Assembly: GCF_004146235.1 (NCBI RefSeq)
Contig: NZ_SELO01000022.1
Span: 1 to 64,000, forward strand
Reading direction: 5' to 3'
Length of the DNA: 64,000 nt
From: Tropicimonas sp. IMCC6043
GTDB lineage: Bacteria > Pseudomonadota > Alphaproteobacteria > Rhodobacterales > Rhodobacteraceae
Part shown: piece by piece, positions 37,095 to 47,523 of the stretch
How the letters are laid out: the number at the start of each line of letters is the position of its first letter
Numbering within the stretch: the stretch's first letter is position 1
Notes under the pieces: model-generated
The model's database searches: none
What the model saw: the letters and a program-made list of their open reading frames with translations, nothing else
Told to the model about the DNA's origin: nothing
Made by a program: the position numbers and the translations under genes

Positions 37095-38591
37095 GTGTTG
37101 ATTCACAAGTTTCTTCGTTCCGATGGCGCCGCCGCCGGCATCTGGAGCATTTTCGTCTTTCTCGCCTGCGCCGTCGTCGCCGGGCTCGCCGTCGACGGAA
37201 CCAATGCGCTTCGCGCGCGCGAGCAGTTGCAGTCCACGGCCGATATCGCGGCACATGCGGGCATCGTCGAACTCGCCAAGGGCGGCAGCCGGAACGACAT
37301 CCGCGCCGCGGTCGCCGCCAGCGTGGAGAGCAACATGCCGAGGGATCTCTTTGGCAACCCGATCGGCGCGTCCACCGACGCGATCGCCATCGGCAGCTAT
37401 GAAGACGGCAAGCTTGTCACGTCCAGCACGGGTGACGACGACACCGTCGCCCTGACTTTGATCCGCGCGCCCAGCCTCGGCAACGCGGTCCCGACCTTCC
37501 TCCTGAAGCTCGTCGGCCTGAATTCCTGGACCATCGTGGCCAACAGCGCCGCGACTTTCGGCGCGTCCGAGGACTGTGCCGCGAATGACGGCATCTTTGC
37601 GCGCGGTGGCATCAAGATGACCTCGACTGCCGAAATCGGCGCAGATTTCTGCTTCTATTCCAAGGAATACGTCGAGATGTCGAACCATAACGCGTTCCTT
37701 CCCGACTCCCATGTGGGCATGCCGGACCTCGCGGATTGCAGCCACTGCACGGACGATCACAACCCGGGCGTGGAAGACGCGCGCTTCGCCAGCAACCTGA
37801 TTCTCGAGGATGTGGGCGAGCATATCGATGCCGTCGTCTCCTCCCTGCTCGGGACCAGCTCGGACAGCGCGCCGAAAGACGCGTTCGAATCACGCGTAAC
37901 GCTCGGCTACGACATGACGCCGCTCACGGATCTCGGCTATCCCGTCGCCCAGATGAAGCTTGGCGCCGTGATTTCGATCTCCGCAGGCGATTTCGAGACG
38001 CTGGACTTCGTTCCGGCCGGCCTGATCTACGCGGTCTACTGCGACGGGCCACTCGACGCCTACGGTGCGGTGACCCCGATCAAATTAGGCGGCGAGGACA
38101 AGACAACCACCGGCGGTGGGTCGAACGCGAACGTCAAGACCCTGTCGCTGGAGACCGGTTCCGGTGTCGCGGTTTCAGATGTCGCCGTCGTCACCGATTG
38201 CAGGCTCGACTTCGGCAACACCGCCGAGATCACCAACGCCGTCATCGCCACGGTCTCCAACTCCAACCAGTCGGTCAGCGCCAGCTCCCAGGCGCGGATC
38301 GGGTCGCGCCTGCTGGTCTGCCCGTCGACCGAAAAGGTGGTGATCATGTCCAAGGGTGACATGTCCGTCCCGGCTGGCATGGAGACCAACAACGTGGATT
38401 TCTACATCGTAGGCGATGTTCATCTCGCGTCGGGCACTTCGACCCAGTCCACGAAGCTGGGCACCAGCTTCTATGTCGGAGGCGAGATGCACATTGCTGC
38501 GCAGGGCAGCTGGCATGCCTGCGGCGACAAGCCGGATCCGCTCGATGCCGAGATCAAGGTGATGCGGCACGTGATCGTCGCGGGCAGCTAG
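37095..38591 (+). CDS. TadG-like pilus assembly protein
   Basis: The 498-residue protein has a cytoplasmic start, one hydrophobic segment (WSIFVFLACAVVAGLAVDGTNALR) and a periplasmic region with Cys pairs (DCSHC) and Gly/Ser-rich segments, as in TadG/Flp-associated proteins. The order TadE-TadG is typical. GTG 37095 is chosen because AAGGA lies 7 nt upstream; a TTG at 37062 would overlap tadE. It ends with a long acidic/polar part. It is convergent with rimO. Confidence 0.8.
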   Translation: MLIHKFLRSDGAAAGIWSIFVFLACAVVAGLAVDGTNALRAREQLQSTADIAAHAGIVELAKGGSRNDIRAAVAASVESNMPRDLFGNPIGASTDAIAIGSYEDGKLVTSSTGDDDTVALTLIRAPSLGNAVPTFLLKLVGLNSWTIVANSAATFGASEDCAANDGIFARGGIKMTSTAEIGADFCFYSKEYVEMSNHNAFLPDSHVGMPDLADCSHCTDDHNPGVEDARFASNLILEDVGEHIDAVVSSLLGTSSDSAPKDAFESRVTLGYDMTPLTDLGYPVAQMKLGAVISISAGDFETLDFVPAGLIYAVYCDGPLDAYGAVTPIKLGGEDKTTTGGGSNANVKTLSLETGSGVAVSDVAVVTDCRLDFGNTAEITNAVIATVSNSNQSVSASSQARIGSRLLVCPSTEKVVIMSKGDMSVPAGMETNNVDFYIVGDVHLASGTSTQSTKLGTSFYVGGEMHIAAQGSWHACGDKPDPLDAEIKVMRHVIVAGS

Positions 38592-38627
38592 GTCCCATTC
38601 GCCGCGCCGCAGGCGAAGGCTTCAGCG

Positions 38628-40010
38628 TCAGACCAGCCGGCCCCAGAGGTCGTATTCGCTCGCCTCGTCTACTTCGACGGTGACGATCTGGCCCGGCGTC
38701 AGCGCCTCGTGCCCGTCGTCGATGAAAAGATTTCCGTCGATCTCCGGCGCGTCTGCCTTGGTGCGGCAGGTGGCTGCGTCCTCCTCGACGAGGTCGACGA
38801 TCACCTCCATCCTCTGCCCGACCTTGGCCGCGAGCTTGGCCTCCGAGATCGCCTGCGCCTTTTCCATAAAGCGCTCCCACCGCTCCTGCTTGAGTTCGGC
38901 GGGGATGTGGCCGGGCAGGGTGTTCGAGCGGGCGCCGGCGACGTTTTCGTATTGGAAACATCCGACCCGGTCGAGCTTTGCCTCCTCAAGCCAGTCGAGC
39001 AGGTGTTCGAACTCCGCCTCCGTCTCGCCCGGATAGCCGACGATGAAGGTTGAACGAAGGGTGAGGTCCGGGCAGATCGCGCGCCAGGCGGCGATCTCGT
39101 CAAGCGTCTTCGCCGCGGCGGCCGGGCGCGCCATGCGGCGGAGCGTGTCGGGATGGGAATGCTGGTAGGGGATGTCGAGATAGGGCAGGACCAGCCCCTC
39201 GGCCATCAGCGGAATCAGTTCGCGGACATGCGGGTAGGGATAGATGTAGTGCAGCCGGACCCAGGCGCCGAACTGCCCGAGTTCGCGGGCCAGATCGGTA
39301 ATGTGGCTGCGGACTTCGCGGTCTTTCCAGGGATGCGTGTCATGCTTGCGGTCGACGCCATAGGCCGAACTGTCCTGGCTGATGACCAGTAGCTCTTTCA
39401 CGCCCGAGTCCACCAGCTTCTCCGCCTCGCGCAGCACCGCGTGGGCGGGCCGACTGGCGAGGCGGCCGCGCATGTCGGGGATGATGCAGAAGCGGCATTT
39501 GTGGTTACAGCCCTCGGAGATCTTGAGATAGCTGTAATGACGCGGCGTGAGCTTCACGCCCGAGGCCGGCATCAGGTCGATGAAAGGATTTGGGTCCGGC
39601 GGAACGGCGGCATGGACCGCGTCGAGCACCTGTTCGTATTGATGCGGGCCGGTGACGGCGAGCACCTTCGGGTGCGCGCCGGTGATGTAGTCCGGCTCGG
39701 CGCCGAGGCAGCCGGTGACCAGCACACGGCCATTCTCCTTCAGCGCCTCGCCGATGGCCTCAAGGCTCTCGGCCTTGGCAGAGTCTAGGAAGCCGCAGGT
39801 ATTGACGATCACCGCGTCGGCGCCCGCGTAGTCCGGCGAGATCGCGTAGCCCTCGGCCCGGAGCCGGGTGAGGATGCGCTCGCTGTCGACCAGCGCCTTG
39901 GGGCAGCCGAGCGAGACCATGCCGATGGTCGGCTGTCCCGGACGCGTGGTGGTACCGGCCACCTGGGCGCGGGCGAGGTCGGGGCGGAGATCGGGCGGGT
40001 TGCTGGACAT
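38628..40010 (-). CDS. rimO: Ribosomal protein S12 methylthiotransferase
   Basis: The 460-residue radical-SAM enzyme adds a methylthio group to Asp88 of ribosomal protein S12. It has the N-terminal UPF0004 domain ([43 protein letters not shown]) with one Fe-S cluster, then the radical-SAM cluster [20 protein letters not shown], and a C-terminal TRAM domain. ATG 40010 is the family start; the frame extends further upstream without family sequence. Confidence 0.96.
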   Translation of the reverse strand: MSSNPPDLRPDLARAQVAGTTTRPGQPTIGMVSLGCPKALVDSERILTRLRAEGYAISPDYAGADAVIVNTCGFLDSAKAESLEAIGEALKENGRVLVTGCLGAEPDYITGAHPKVLAVTGPHQYEQVLDAVHAAVPPDPNPFIDLMPASGVKLTPRHYSYLKISEGCNHKCRFCIIPDMRGRLASRPAHAVLREAEKLVDSGVKELLVISQDSSAYGVDRKHDTHPWKDREVRSHITDLARELGQFGAWVRLHYIYPYPHVRELIPLMAEGLVLPYLDIPYQHSHPDTLRRMARPAAAAKTLDEIAAWRAICPDLTLRSTFIVGYPGETEAEFEHLLDWLEEAKLDRVGCFQYENVAGARSNTLPGHIPAELKQERWERFMEKAQAISEAKLAAKVGQRMEVIVDLVEEDAATCRTKADAPEIDGNLFIDDGHEALTPGQIVTVEVDEASEYDLWGRLV

Positions 40011-40167
40011 GTCGCGCGATATAGAGGGCGCGGGCGAGATGGGGAAGGGGGCTGCGATATGGAGGAAGGAGCACTTGGTCACGGCGCCTTCGGCTTGGTT
40101 CCGTGACATATGCGCTCGGTCCCGACACCTCAGCCGCCTGACAGCCGCCTGCGTCCGGACCATCCGC

Positions 40168-40929
40168 TCACGGCTTGATCCGCCACCCTGTCCGAAAGAT
40201 CCACCAGATCGCAGCCAGGCAGGCCGTCAGGAACAGCGCAATGGCGGCCAGCGAGATGCCGACGGGCACGTCCGCCATTCCGAAAAAGGACCAGCGAAAG
40301 CCCGAGATGAGATAGACCACCGGGTTGAACAGGCTAACGGCCTGCCAGGCGGGCGGCAGCATTGTGATGGAATAGAAAGCGCCGCCGAGGAAGACGAGCG
40401 GCGTGACGACGAGGAGCGGGATCAGCTGGAGCTGCTCGAAATTTCCCGCCCAGATGCCGATGATGAAGCCCAGCAGAGCGAAACTGACGGCAGTCAGGAC
40501 GAGGAAGGCGACCATCCAGACCGGGTGCGCGATGGTGAGATCGACGAAGAGCGTCGAGGTTGCGAGGATGATCACGGCAATCATCAGCGCCTTGGTTGCC
40601 GCCGCGCCGACATAGCCGATGACGACTTCGATGAAGGAGATCGGTGCCGAGAGCAACTCATAGATCGTGCCGATGAATTTCGGAAAATAGATGCCGAAGG
40701 AGGCGTTGGTGATCGACTGCTGCAGGAGCGTCAGCATCACGAGGCCCGGCACGATGAAGGCGCCGTAGGGAATGTTGTCGACCGTGTCGATGCGCGCGCC
40801 GATGGCGGTGCCGAAGACGACGAAATAGAGCGACGTGGAGAGCACCGGCGAGACCACCGACTGCGCCAGCGTGCGGAAAGTGCGGTTCATCTCGAAGCGG
40901 TAGATGGAGAGGATCGCCTGCCAGTTCAT
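40168..40929 (-). CDS. ABC-2 type exporter permease
   Basis: The 253-residue integral membrane protein has six hydrophobic segments and the ABC-2 (YadH/NodJ-like) segment [20 protein letters not shown] near the end. It pairs with the ATPase gene immediately upstream, which it overlaps by 4 bp. Substrate unknown. A second permease lies at 42733-43536 on the opposite strand. Confidence 0.88.
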   Translation of the reverse strand: MNWQAILSIYRFEMNRTFRTLAQSVVSPVLSTSLYFVVFGTAIGARIDTVDNIPYGAFIVPGLVMLTLLQQSITNASFGIYFPKFIGTIYELLSAPISFIEVVIGYVGAAATKALMIAVIILATSTLFVDLTIAHPVWMVAFLVLTAVSFALLGFIIGIWAGNFEQLQLIPLLVVTPLVFLGGAFYSITMLPPAWQAVSLFNPVVYLISGFRWSFFGMADVPVGISLAAIALFLTACLAAIWWIFRTGWRIKP

Positions 40930-41861
40930 GTCTCGTCCCTCCCGTCGGCCACCAGTTTGAGAAAGACATCCTCGAGCGAACTCTGCCGCGTGGTCAGGTC
41001 CTTGAGTTGCAACCCGGCTTCGGCGACGGCGCCGAGCAGGCGTGTCATGCCGGTTCGCTCGGCATGAGCGTCGAATTCGTAGGTCAGGTGCAGGCCGTCC
41101 TCCGAGCGTTGGAGGGCGAACTCGGCGAGGCTCGACGGCAGTTCGGGCAGCGGTTCGGTCAGTTCGAGCAGCAGTTCCTTTCGGCCGAGCTGGTGCAGCA
41201 GCCGCGCCTTCTCCTCGACCAGAAGCAGCCGCCCATGGTCGATCACCCCGATCCGGTCGGCCATTTCCTCGGCCTCCTCGATATAGTGGGTGGTCAGGAT
41301 GATGGTCACGCCCTCTGAACGAAGCTGCCGGACGAGTTCCCACATCTCGCGGCGCAGCGTCACGTCGACGCCGGCGGTCGGCTCGTCGAGGAACAGCACC
41401 CGCGGCTCGTGGCTGAGCGCCTTGGCGATCAGGACCCGCCGCTTCATGCCGCCCGACAGCGCCTGGTTCTTGCTCTTGCGCTTGTCCCAGAGCGAGAGCG
41501 CGCGGAGCACCCGCTCGATATGCGCCTCGTCCGATCCCTTGCCGAACAGGCCGCGCGAGAAGCGGACCGTGTTGATGACCTGCTCGAAGGGCTCGATGGT
41601 GATCTCCTGCGGCACCAGCCCGATCATCGCCCGCGCGGCGCGATACCCGGTCAGGATGTCATGCCCGCCCACCGTGACGCTGCCCGCGCTCGGCGTGACG
41701 AGACCGCAGATGATCGAGATGAGCGTCGTCTTGCCGGCGCCGTTCGGCCCCAGCAACGCGAGTATCTCGCCCTCCTCGATATCGAGACTCACGCCCTTGA
41801 GCGCCGTGAACCCGTCGCCATAGGTCTTGGCGAGATCCCTGATCGAAATGATGGCTGACAT
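40926..41861 (-). CDS. ABC-2 type exporter ATPase
   Basis: The 311-residue ATPase has Walker [14 protein letters not shown], signature [16 protein letters not shown], Walker [14 protein letters not shown] and the H-loop TTHYIEE. The [12 protein letters not shown] signature is typical of YadG-like exporters. A C-terminal extension of about 80 residues follows. ATG 41861 is chosen because it starts the domain and a purine-rich site lies upstream. It serves the permease translated next. Confidence 0.92.
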   Translation of the reverse strand: MSAIISIRDLAKTYGDGFTALKGVSLDIEEGEILALLGPNGAGKTTLISIICGLVTPSAGSVTVGGHDILTGYRAARAMIGLVPQEITIEPFEQVINTVRFSRGLFGKGSDEAHIERVLRALSLWDKRKSKNQALSGGMKRRVLIAKALSHEPRVLFLDEPTAGVDVTLRREMWELVRQLRSEGVTIILTTHYIEEAEEMADRIGVIDHGRLLLVEEKARLLHQLGRKELLLELTEPLPELPSSLAEFALQRSEDGLHLTYEFDAHAERTGMTRLLGAVAEAGLQLKDLTTRQSSLEDVFLKLVADGRDET

Positions 41862-41977
41862 CGCCCGCCTCCCCGTCCGCACGAGGATGCTCTACCGCAA
41901 ATGCGGTGCCCATCCAATGCACAGCCCTCTGCGGTACCGCACAGATCCCGTCGGTATGGTCGTCGTCCGGCGCCGGC

Positions 41978-42586
41978 TCAGCGCCGGCGGTCACGTCGCG
42001 ATGACATCGGCTGGAAGGCCACGCCGACATGTGCGTCGCAATAGGGCTTGCCCTGCTGGATCGGCAGGCCGCAGAACCAGAAATCTTCCGTCGCCGGGTC
42101 GCCGATCGGCCATTTGCAGGTTCGCTCGGTCAATTCCATCAGCGTGAGCTTTCGCGCCTTCTTCTCGACCTCGCGCACCGAGGCCAGCGCCTCGGGGCTG
42201 ATCTCGTTGGCAGAAGGCTGGGGCGGGAGCGGCTGGCCGGCTGGCACGATCTGGCGACGCGCCGGGGCGGGCGATGCTTCGGCTTCTGTCTCGGGTTCCG
42301 CGGCCGTCGCCGGTCCGGGCGCGGCCTCAGTGGCCGTGGCCTCTTCCTTGCCCTGACGGGCCTTGGTCGTCTCCGCCTTGGCGGCGGGTTTCTCGGCCGG
42401 AGTGTCCGACTTGGGTTTCTCGTTGCCGCCGCTGCTGCCGTTGCGGTTCGACAGCCCGAGCCGGTGCACCTTTCCGATCACCGCGTTGCGGGTGACGCCG
42501 CCGAGCTCCTTTGCGATCTGGCTGGCGCTCTGGCCCTCGCCCCACATCCGCTTCAGGGTCTCGACGCGCTCTTCGGTCCAGGACAT
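41978..42586 (-). CDS. gcrA: Cell-cycle regulator GcrA
   Basis: The 202-residue regulator binds RNA polymerase and methylated GANTC promoters to control cell-cycle genes in Alphaproteobacteria. The N-terminal domain is WTEERVETLKRMWGEGQSASQIAKELGG plus TRNAVIGKVHRLGLSNR; a disordered Ala/Pro/Glu-rich linker follows, and a C-terminal block CKWPIGDPATEDFWFCG with Cys residues, which binds sigma70 in relatives. ATG 42586 is the family start. Confidence 0.95.
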   Translation of the reverse strand: MSWTEERVETLKRMWGEGQSASQIAKELGGVTRNAVIGKVHRLGLSNRNGSSGGNEKPKSDTPAEKPAAKAETTKARQGKEEATATEAAPGPATAAEPETEAEASPAPARRQIVPAGQPLPPQPSANEISPEALASVREVEKKARKLTLMELTERTCKWPIGDPATEDFWFCGLPIQQGKPYCDAHVGVAFQPMSSRRDRRR

Positions 42587-42732
42587 GTGCCAGTCTCCAA
42601 CAGACAAAGCCGGCCCCGGGTATGCCTCCCTGGCGCCGCGCTCATTTTCGGGTTTCGCCTATTCTATGTCGCCCGGATGGGGGTTACAAGCAGCCCCGGA
42701 TGAGGACCGGCGGCGACAGGCGGGAGAGAGCG

Positions 42733-43536
42733 ATGAGCGAGATCACAAGCATGGGCGAGCGCCGTTTCGGCCGCGTCAACTGGCTGGGCCTGCAAACGCT
42801 GGCGGGCCGCGAGATCCGCCGCTTCCTCACCGTCTGGATGCAGACCGTGATGGCGCCACTGGTCACCGCCGGCCTCTTCCTGGCCATCTTCGCCATCGCC
42901 ATCGGCCCGAGCCGCGGCGATGTGATGGGCTTTGCCTATGTGCATTTCATCGCGCCCGGCATCCTCACCATGACCGTGGTGCAGAACGCCTTCGCCAATA
43001 CCTCTTCCTCGATCCTCGTCTCCAAGGTGCAGGGCAATATCGTCGATACGCTGATGCCGCCGCTCTCGCCGGGCGAACTTGTCGCGGGCTACATCGCCGG
43101 CGGCATTGCCCGCGGGCTGTTCGTCGCTCTCCCGATTGGGCTCGTGATGATGCCGGTGATCGGTATCACGCTCGCCTCGCCGCTCCTGGCGCTGCTCTAT
43201 ATCGCGCTCGGCGCCTCGGTGATGGCCGGCCTCGGGCTTATGGCCGGGATCTATGCGCAGAAATTCGACCAGATGGCCGCGATCACCAATTTCATCATCA
43301 CGCCGCTCGCCTTCCTGTCCGGCACCTTCTATTCGGTCGACGCCGTGCCCGGCCCGATGCAGGCACTGCTGCACCTCAACCCCATGTTCTACCTGATCGA
43401 CGGGGTCCGCTATTCGATCCTCGGCGTCTCCGATTCCTCTCCGCTCCTCGGTCTCGCGATCCTCACCACCGCCTCCGCGGCGATCCTCCTGCTCTGCTGG
43501 CGGATGATGCGCTCCGGCACGCGGCTCAAGCCCTGA
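42733..43536 (+). CDS. ABC-2 type exporter permease (second)
   Basis: The 267-residue protein has six hydrophobic segments and an ABC-2 permease sequence (ILVSKVQGNIVDTLMPPLSPGELV, ITPLAFLSGTFYSVDAVPGPMQ). It is divergent from gcrA and lies 870 bp from the ATPase/permease pair. It has no ATPase gene of its own nearby, so it may share the ATPase at 40926-41861. ATG 42733 follows a GAGAG site. Confidence 0.88.
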   Translation: MSEITSMGERRFGRVNWLGLQTLAGREIRRFLTVWMQTVMAPLVTAGLFLAIFAIAIGPSRGDVMGFAYVHFIAPGILTMTVVQNAFANTSSSILVSKVQGNIVDTLMPPLSPGELVAGYIAGGIARGLFVALPIGLVMMPVIGITLASPLLALLYIALGASVMAGLGLMAGIYAQKFDQMAAITNFIITPLAFLSGTFYSVDAVPGPMQALLHLNPMFYLIDGVRYSILGVSDSSPLLGLAILTTASAAILLLCWRMMRSGTRLKP

Positions 43537-43817
43537 GCGCGGGCGTCCCGGCCCTCGGCTCCAGGCACCGGCCTGGTACGCAAACCGGGCGGGTCGACCA
43601 GACCGGCAAAAAGCGCTGGCGCCGTCGCCGGAAGCCGGCTATGAGGCCGCTCATGGCTTCGTCTTGCGCATCTCCCCGCGCGCGCGGCGTCCGACGCCGC
43701 GCCTGATCCGCCCCGCTCTTCGCGGGCCGCGGCCCTTTCTGCGCACCGAGCCTTCCCACATTGACACTCCCATAGCCCTCGGGCACTCATTCACACTCTC
43801 GACGTGAGGATATTCAA
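43537..43817. other. Gap between the second ABC permease and argD
   Basis: No supported gene. A 9-bp inverted repeat GCGCGGCGT/ACGCCGCGC (43682-43690 with 43694-43702) with a 3-nt loop may end the permease transcript. TTGACA at 43761-43766 is a possible -35 for argD, but no convincing -10 follows. Confidence 0.4.
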
Positions 43818-45005
43818 ATGGTTCCCTCCATCCTGCCGACCTATAACCGTGCGCCGCTTCACTTCGTAAGGGGCACCGGCTGCTGGATCGAGGAGGCCGA
43901 TGGCCGACGCTTTCTCGACCTCGGCGCCGGGATCGCCGTCAACGCGCTCGGCCATGCCCATCCGGCGCTGGTCAAGGCGTTGACCGAGCAGGCCTCTGCG
44001 CTCTGGCACGTCTCGAACCTGTATCAGATCGACAAGCAGCAGGCGCTGGCGGACAGGCTGGTGGATCTCACCTTCGCCGACACATGTTTCTTCACCAATT
44101 CCGGCACCGAGGCGGCCGAACTCGCGATCAAGATGGCGCGGAAATACTGGCACGCGAAGGGAGCGCCGGAGCGGGTCAAGATCCTTACCTTCGAGGGTGC
44201 CTTCCACGGCCGCTCCTCGGCAGCCATCGCGGCGGCCGGCTCGGCCAAGATGACCGACGGCTTCGCGCCGCTGCTTCCGGGCTTCGTCAATCTGCCCTTC
44301 GGCGATCACGACGCCTTCGCCGAGACGATGAAGGACCCCGAGGTCGGCGCCGTGCTGATCGAGCCGATCCAGGGCGAGGGCGGCATCCGCACGCTCCCCG
44401 ACACCTGCCTGAAGGGCATCCGCGATCTTTGTGACACGACCGGCGCGCTCCTCATCCTCGACGAGGTGCAGTGCGGCATGGGCCGCACGGGCAAGCTCTT
44501 CGCTCATGAATGGGCCGGTATCGAGCCGGACATCATGATGGTGGCGAAGGGCATCGGCGGGGGCTTCCCGATCGGCGCTGTGCTGGCGACGGAGGCGGCC
44601 GCCTCCGGCATGACCGCCGGCTCGCATGGCTCGACCTATGGCGGCAACCCGCTCGGCTGTGCCGTGGCGCTCGCCGTCCTCGACATCGTCGCCGAGCCAG
44701 CCTTCCTCGATGACGTCGCCCGTCGCGCCGGCCAGTTCCGCCAGGGTCTTGAGGGGCTCGTCGCCTCGCATCCGGAGGTGTTCGAGGAGGTGCGCGGCGA
44801 GGGGCTGATGCTCGGCCTCCGCTGCCGGCTTCCCAACACGGATGTCGTCGCCGCGGGCTACGCCGAAGAGGTCCTCACGGTTCCTGCCGCCGAGAACGTC
44901 ATCCGCCTTCTGCCCGCGCTCAACATCTCCGAGGAGGAGATATCCGAGGCGCTGGCCCGGCTCGACCGCATCGCGCACCGCGCCGCCGCGGCCGCCGCCG
45001 CCTGA
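43818..45005 (+). CDS. argD: Acetylornithine aminotransferase
   Basis: The 395-residue PLP enzyme makes N-acetylornithine in arginine synthesis. It has PTYNRAPLHFVRGTGCWIEE-type start, FFTNSGTEAAELAIKMAR, FEGAFHGRSSAAIAA, the ILDEVQCGMGRTG block with the PLP Asp, and the PLP lysine in MMVAKGIGGGFPIGAV. It ends with an Ala-rich tail. argF follows after 84 bp that hold an extragenic repeat. Confidence 0.95.
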   Translation: MVPSILPTYNRAPLHFVRGTGCWIEEADGRRFLDLGAGIAVNALGHAHPALVKALTEQASALWHVSNLYQIDKQQALADRLVDLTFADTCFFTNSGTEAAELAIKMARKYWHAKGAPERVKILTFEGAFHGRSSAAIAAAGSAKMTDGFAPLLPGFVNLPFGDHDAFAETMKDPEVGAVLIEPIQGEGGIRTLPDTCLKGIRDLCDTTGALLILDEVQCGMGRTGKLFAHEWAGIEPDIMMVAKGIGGGFPIGAVLATEAAASGMTAGSHGSTYGGNPLGCAVALAVLDIVAEPAFLDDVARRAGQFRQGLEGLVASHPEVFEEVRGEGLMLGLRCRLPNTDVVAAGYAEEVLTVPAAENVIRLLPALNISEEEISEALARLDRIAHRAAAAAAA

Positions 45006-45007
45006 TG

Positions 45008-45062
45008 CCTTCTTCCGCTTGAAACTATCCTCGGGGGCTCCCGGGGGGCAGACGCCCCCCGG
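45008..45062. repeat. Extragenic repeat element, copy B
   Basis: CTTCTTCCGCTTGAAACTATCCTCG followed by a 9-bp hairpin CCGGGGGGC/GCCCCCCGG (45041-45049, 45054-45062, loop AGAC). Its reverse complement has the same parts as copy A near 17.1 kb: GC hairpin, CGAGGATA, variable part, GAAGAAG. It lies between argD and argF. Confidence 0.55.
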
Positions 45063-45089
45063 TCCCGCCACCGCCGAAAGACTGACGCC

Positions 45090-46016
<927 letters not shown>

Positions 46017-46095
46017 ATACCCGCGCCGCACCGCGTTGCGGCGCGGGAGTTTCCCGTTATCCTGCCGGGCATTCGAGGCAGAGGGGCGCGCGGGC

Positions 46096-46482
46096 ATGAC
46101 CAGGGACGAGCTTTCGGCGATTTATCGCGGCTACATTGCCTGCCTCAACCACCAGGACTGGACCGACCTCGGCCGCTACGTCCATGACGATGTCTGTCGC
46201 AACGGCGACCCGGTCGGGCTAGCCGGCTACCGGGCCATGCTCGAAGCGGATTTCCGCGCGATCCCCGATCTGAGCTTCCGCATCGCGCTCCTCGTCTGCG
46301 ATCCGCCGCGCATCGCCAGTCGCCTCGCCTTCGACTGCACGCCAGTGGGTGACTTCTTCGACATGCCGGTCAACGGCAGGCGGGTCCGGTTCGAGGAGAA
46401 CGTCTTCTACGAGTTCCTCGACGGCCGGATCCGCAATGTCTGGTCGATCATCGACACGGCTGCCATCGCCCGACAGATATGA
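46096..46482 (+). CDS. SnoaL-like (NTF2-fold) protein
   Basis: The 128-residue protein has the SnoaL/ester-cyclase pattern: YRGYIACLNHQDWTDLGRYVHDDV, YRAMLEADFRAIPDLSFRIALLV and FEENVFYEFLDGRIRNVWSIID. Family members are polyketide cyclases or small binding proteins; the role here is unknown. ATG 46096 is the family-length start; the frame upstream runs into argF. Confidence 0.8.
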   Translation: MTRDELSAIYRGYIACLNHQDWTDLGRYVHDDVCRNGDPVGLAGYRAMLEADFRAIPDLSFRIALLVCDPPRIASRLAFDCTPVGDFFDMPVNGRRVRFEENVFYEFLDGRIRNVWSIIDTAAIARQI

Positions 46483-46578
46483 GCCTTCCGACCGGCCGAC
46501 CGGCCGGGAGTCGCCGCTGGCGGCCCCGCGGTCGTTTCGGGCGTGGCGCCCGGCCGGTTTTTCGGTCATGAACGGCGC

Positions 46579-47493
46579 ATGACCCGCGACCTGACCCTTG
46601 CCTTCTCCCATCCGGAGTCCCGCGCCGCCGCGACCGCGCCCGAGGACGCGCCGCGCGACCGGATCTCGCTCCGGGACTACATCCGCGCGGTCGAGATCGG
46701 CGCCTTCCAGGAAGAGCGCGGCGTCGCACAGCGGCTGCGTTTCAACATCGTCGTGGAAGTTGGCCGCGCCGGCGCCCCTGTGGCCGACGACGTCGACCGC
46801 ATCCTGAGCTATGACACGATCACGGAGGCGGTGGACGCCGCGCTCGCCGAGGAGCGGCTGAGCCTGCTCGAGACGCTGGCCGAGCGGATCGCGGAGCGTC
46901 TGCTCGCGGAGCCCCGCGCCCGCCGCATCTTCGTCCGCATCGAGAAGCTCGACCGCGGTCCCTTCGCCCTCGGCGTCGAGATCGAGCGCAGCCGCGCCCG
47001 GGCGGCGCCGGTGGAACCTCGCGCCGACAGCTTCGCTCGCCCGCTCGTGGTCTTTCTCTCGAACGCCGCCATTGCCGATCCCCGGCTTCCCGCCTGGCTC
47101 GATGCGCTGGAGGCCCGGCAGCGGCCGGTGGTGCTGACGGTCGGCCTGCCGGAGGCGCCGCCTCCCGTGGCCGGAGCGCCGATGCCGCAGCGGCGCATCG
47201 ACCTTCTGGCACTCGAACAGAACGCCTGGGTGCTCGCCGCGCGCGACCGGCGCTGCCTCGTGGTGGAGAGCCGCACCGAGATCACCCACGCAATCCATGC
47301 CGGCCGCATCACCGTCTGGGCGCCTTCGAAGATCGTGCTCGATTCCGTCGAGGGCCCGGACGTCGCGCCGCGCGATGCCGCCGGCCTCGCCGCCTGGTTT
47401 GCCGGCGTGCTCGGGGCCGAGCGACTCCTTGGTCTCGGCGCGGACCTGCCCGGCGGCGAGCGGCTGGCGCTTGCCGACGAGCTCGATCTGTAG
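46579..47493 (+). CDS. folB: Dihydroneopterin aldolase with extra C-terminal domain
   Basis: The 304-residue protein has a FolB domain at about residues 30-130 (ISLRDYIRAVEIGAFQEERG, RILSYDTITEAVDAAL, LLETLAERIAERLL, RIFVRIEKLDRGPFALGVEIER), which in folate synthesis makes 6-hydroxymethyl-dihydropterin. The remaining ~170 residues, starting VVFLSNAAIADPRLPAWL, have no firm family; the end (ITVWAPSKIVLD, AGLAAWFAGVLGAERLLGLG) recalls the last part of amino-acid kinases. ATG 46579 is chosen. It is 30 bp before folP. Confidence 0.85.
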   Translation: MTRDLTLAFSHPESRAAATAPEDAPRDRISLRDYIRAVEIGAFQEERGVAQRLRFNIVVEVGRAGAPVADDVDRILSYDTITEAVDAALAEERLSLLETLAERIAERLLAEPRARRIFVRIEKLDRGPFALGVEIERSRARAAPVEPRADSFARPLVVFLSNAAIADPRLPAWLDALEARQRPVVLTVGLPEAPPPVAGAPMPQRRIDLLALEQNAWVLAARDRRCLVVESRTEITHAIHAGRITVWAPSKIVLDSVEGPDVAPRDAAGLAAWFAGVLGAERLLGLGADLPGGERLALADELDL

Positions 47494-47523
47494 CACATCG
47501 GCGCCAGAGCCGCGGAGGCTGCG

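Noticed and set aside
42363..43706. 447-residue plus-strand frame across gcrA and the ABC-2 permease
   Set aside because: Arg/Gly/Ala-rich composition, overlaps two confident genes in other frames, no family features.
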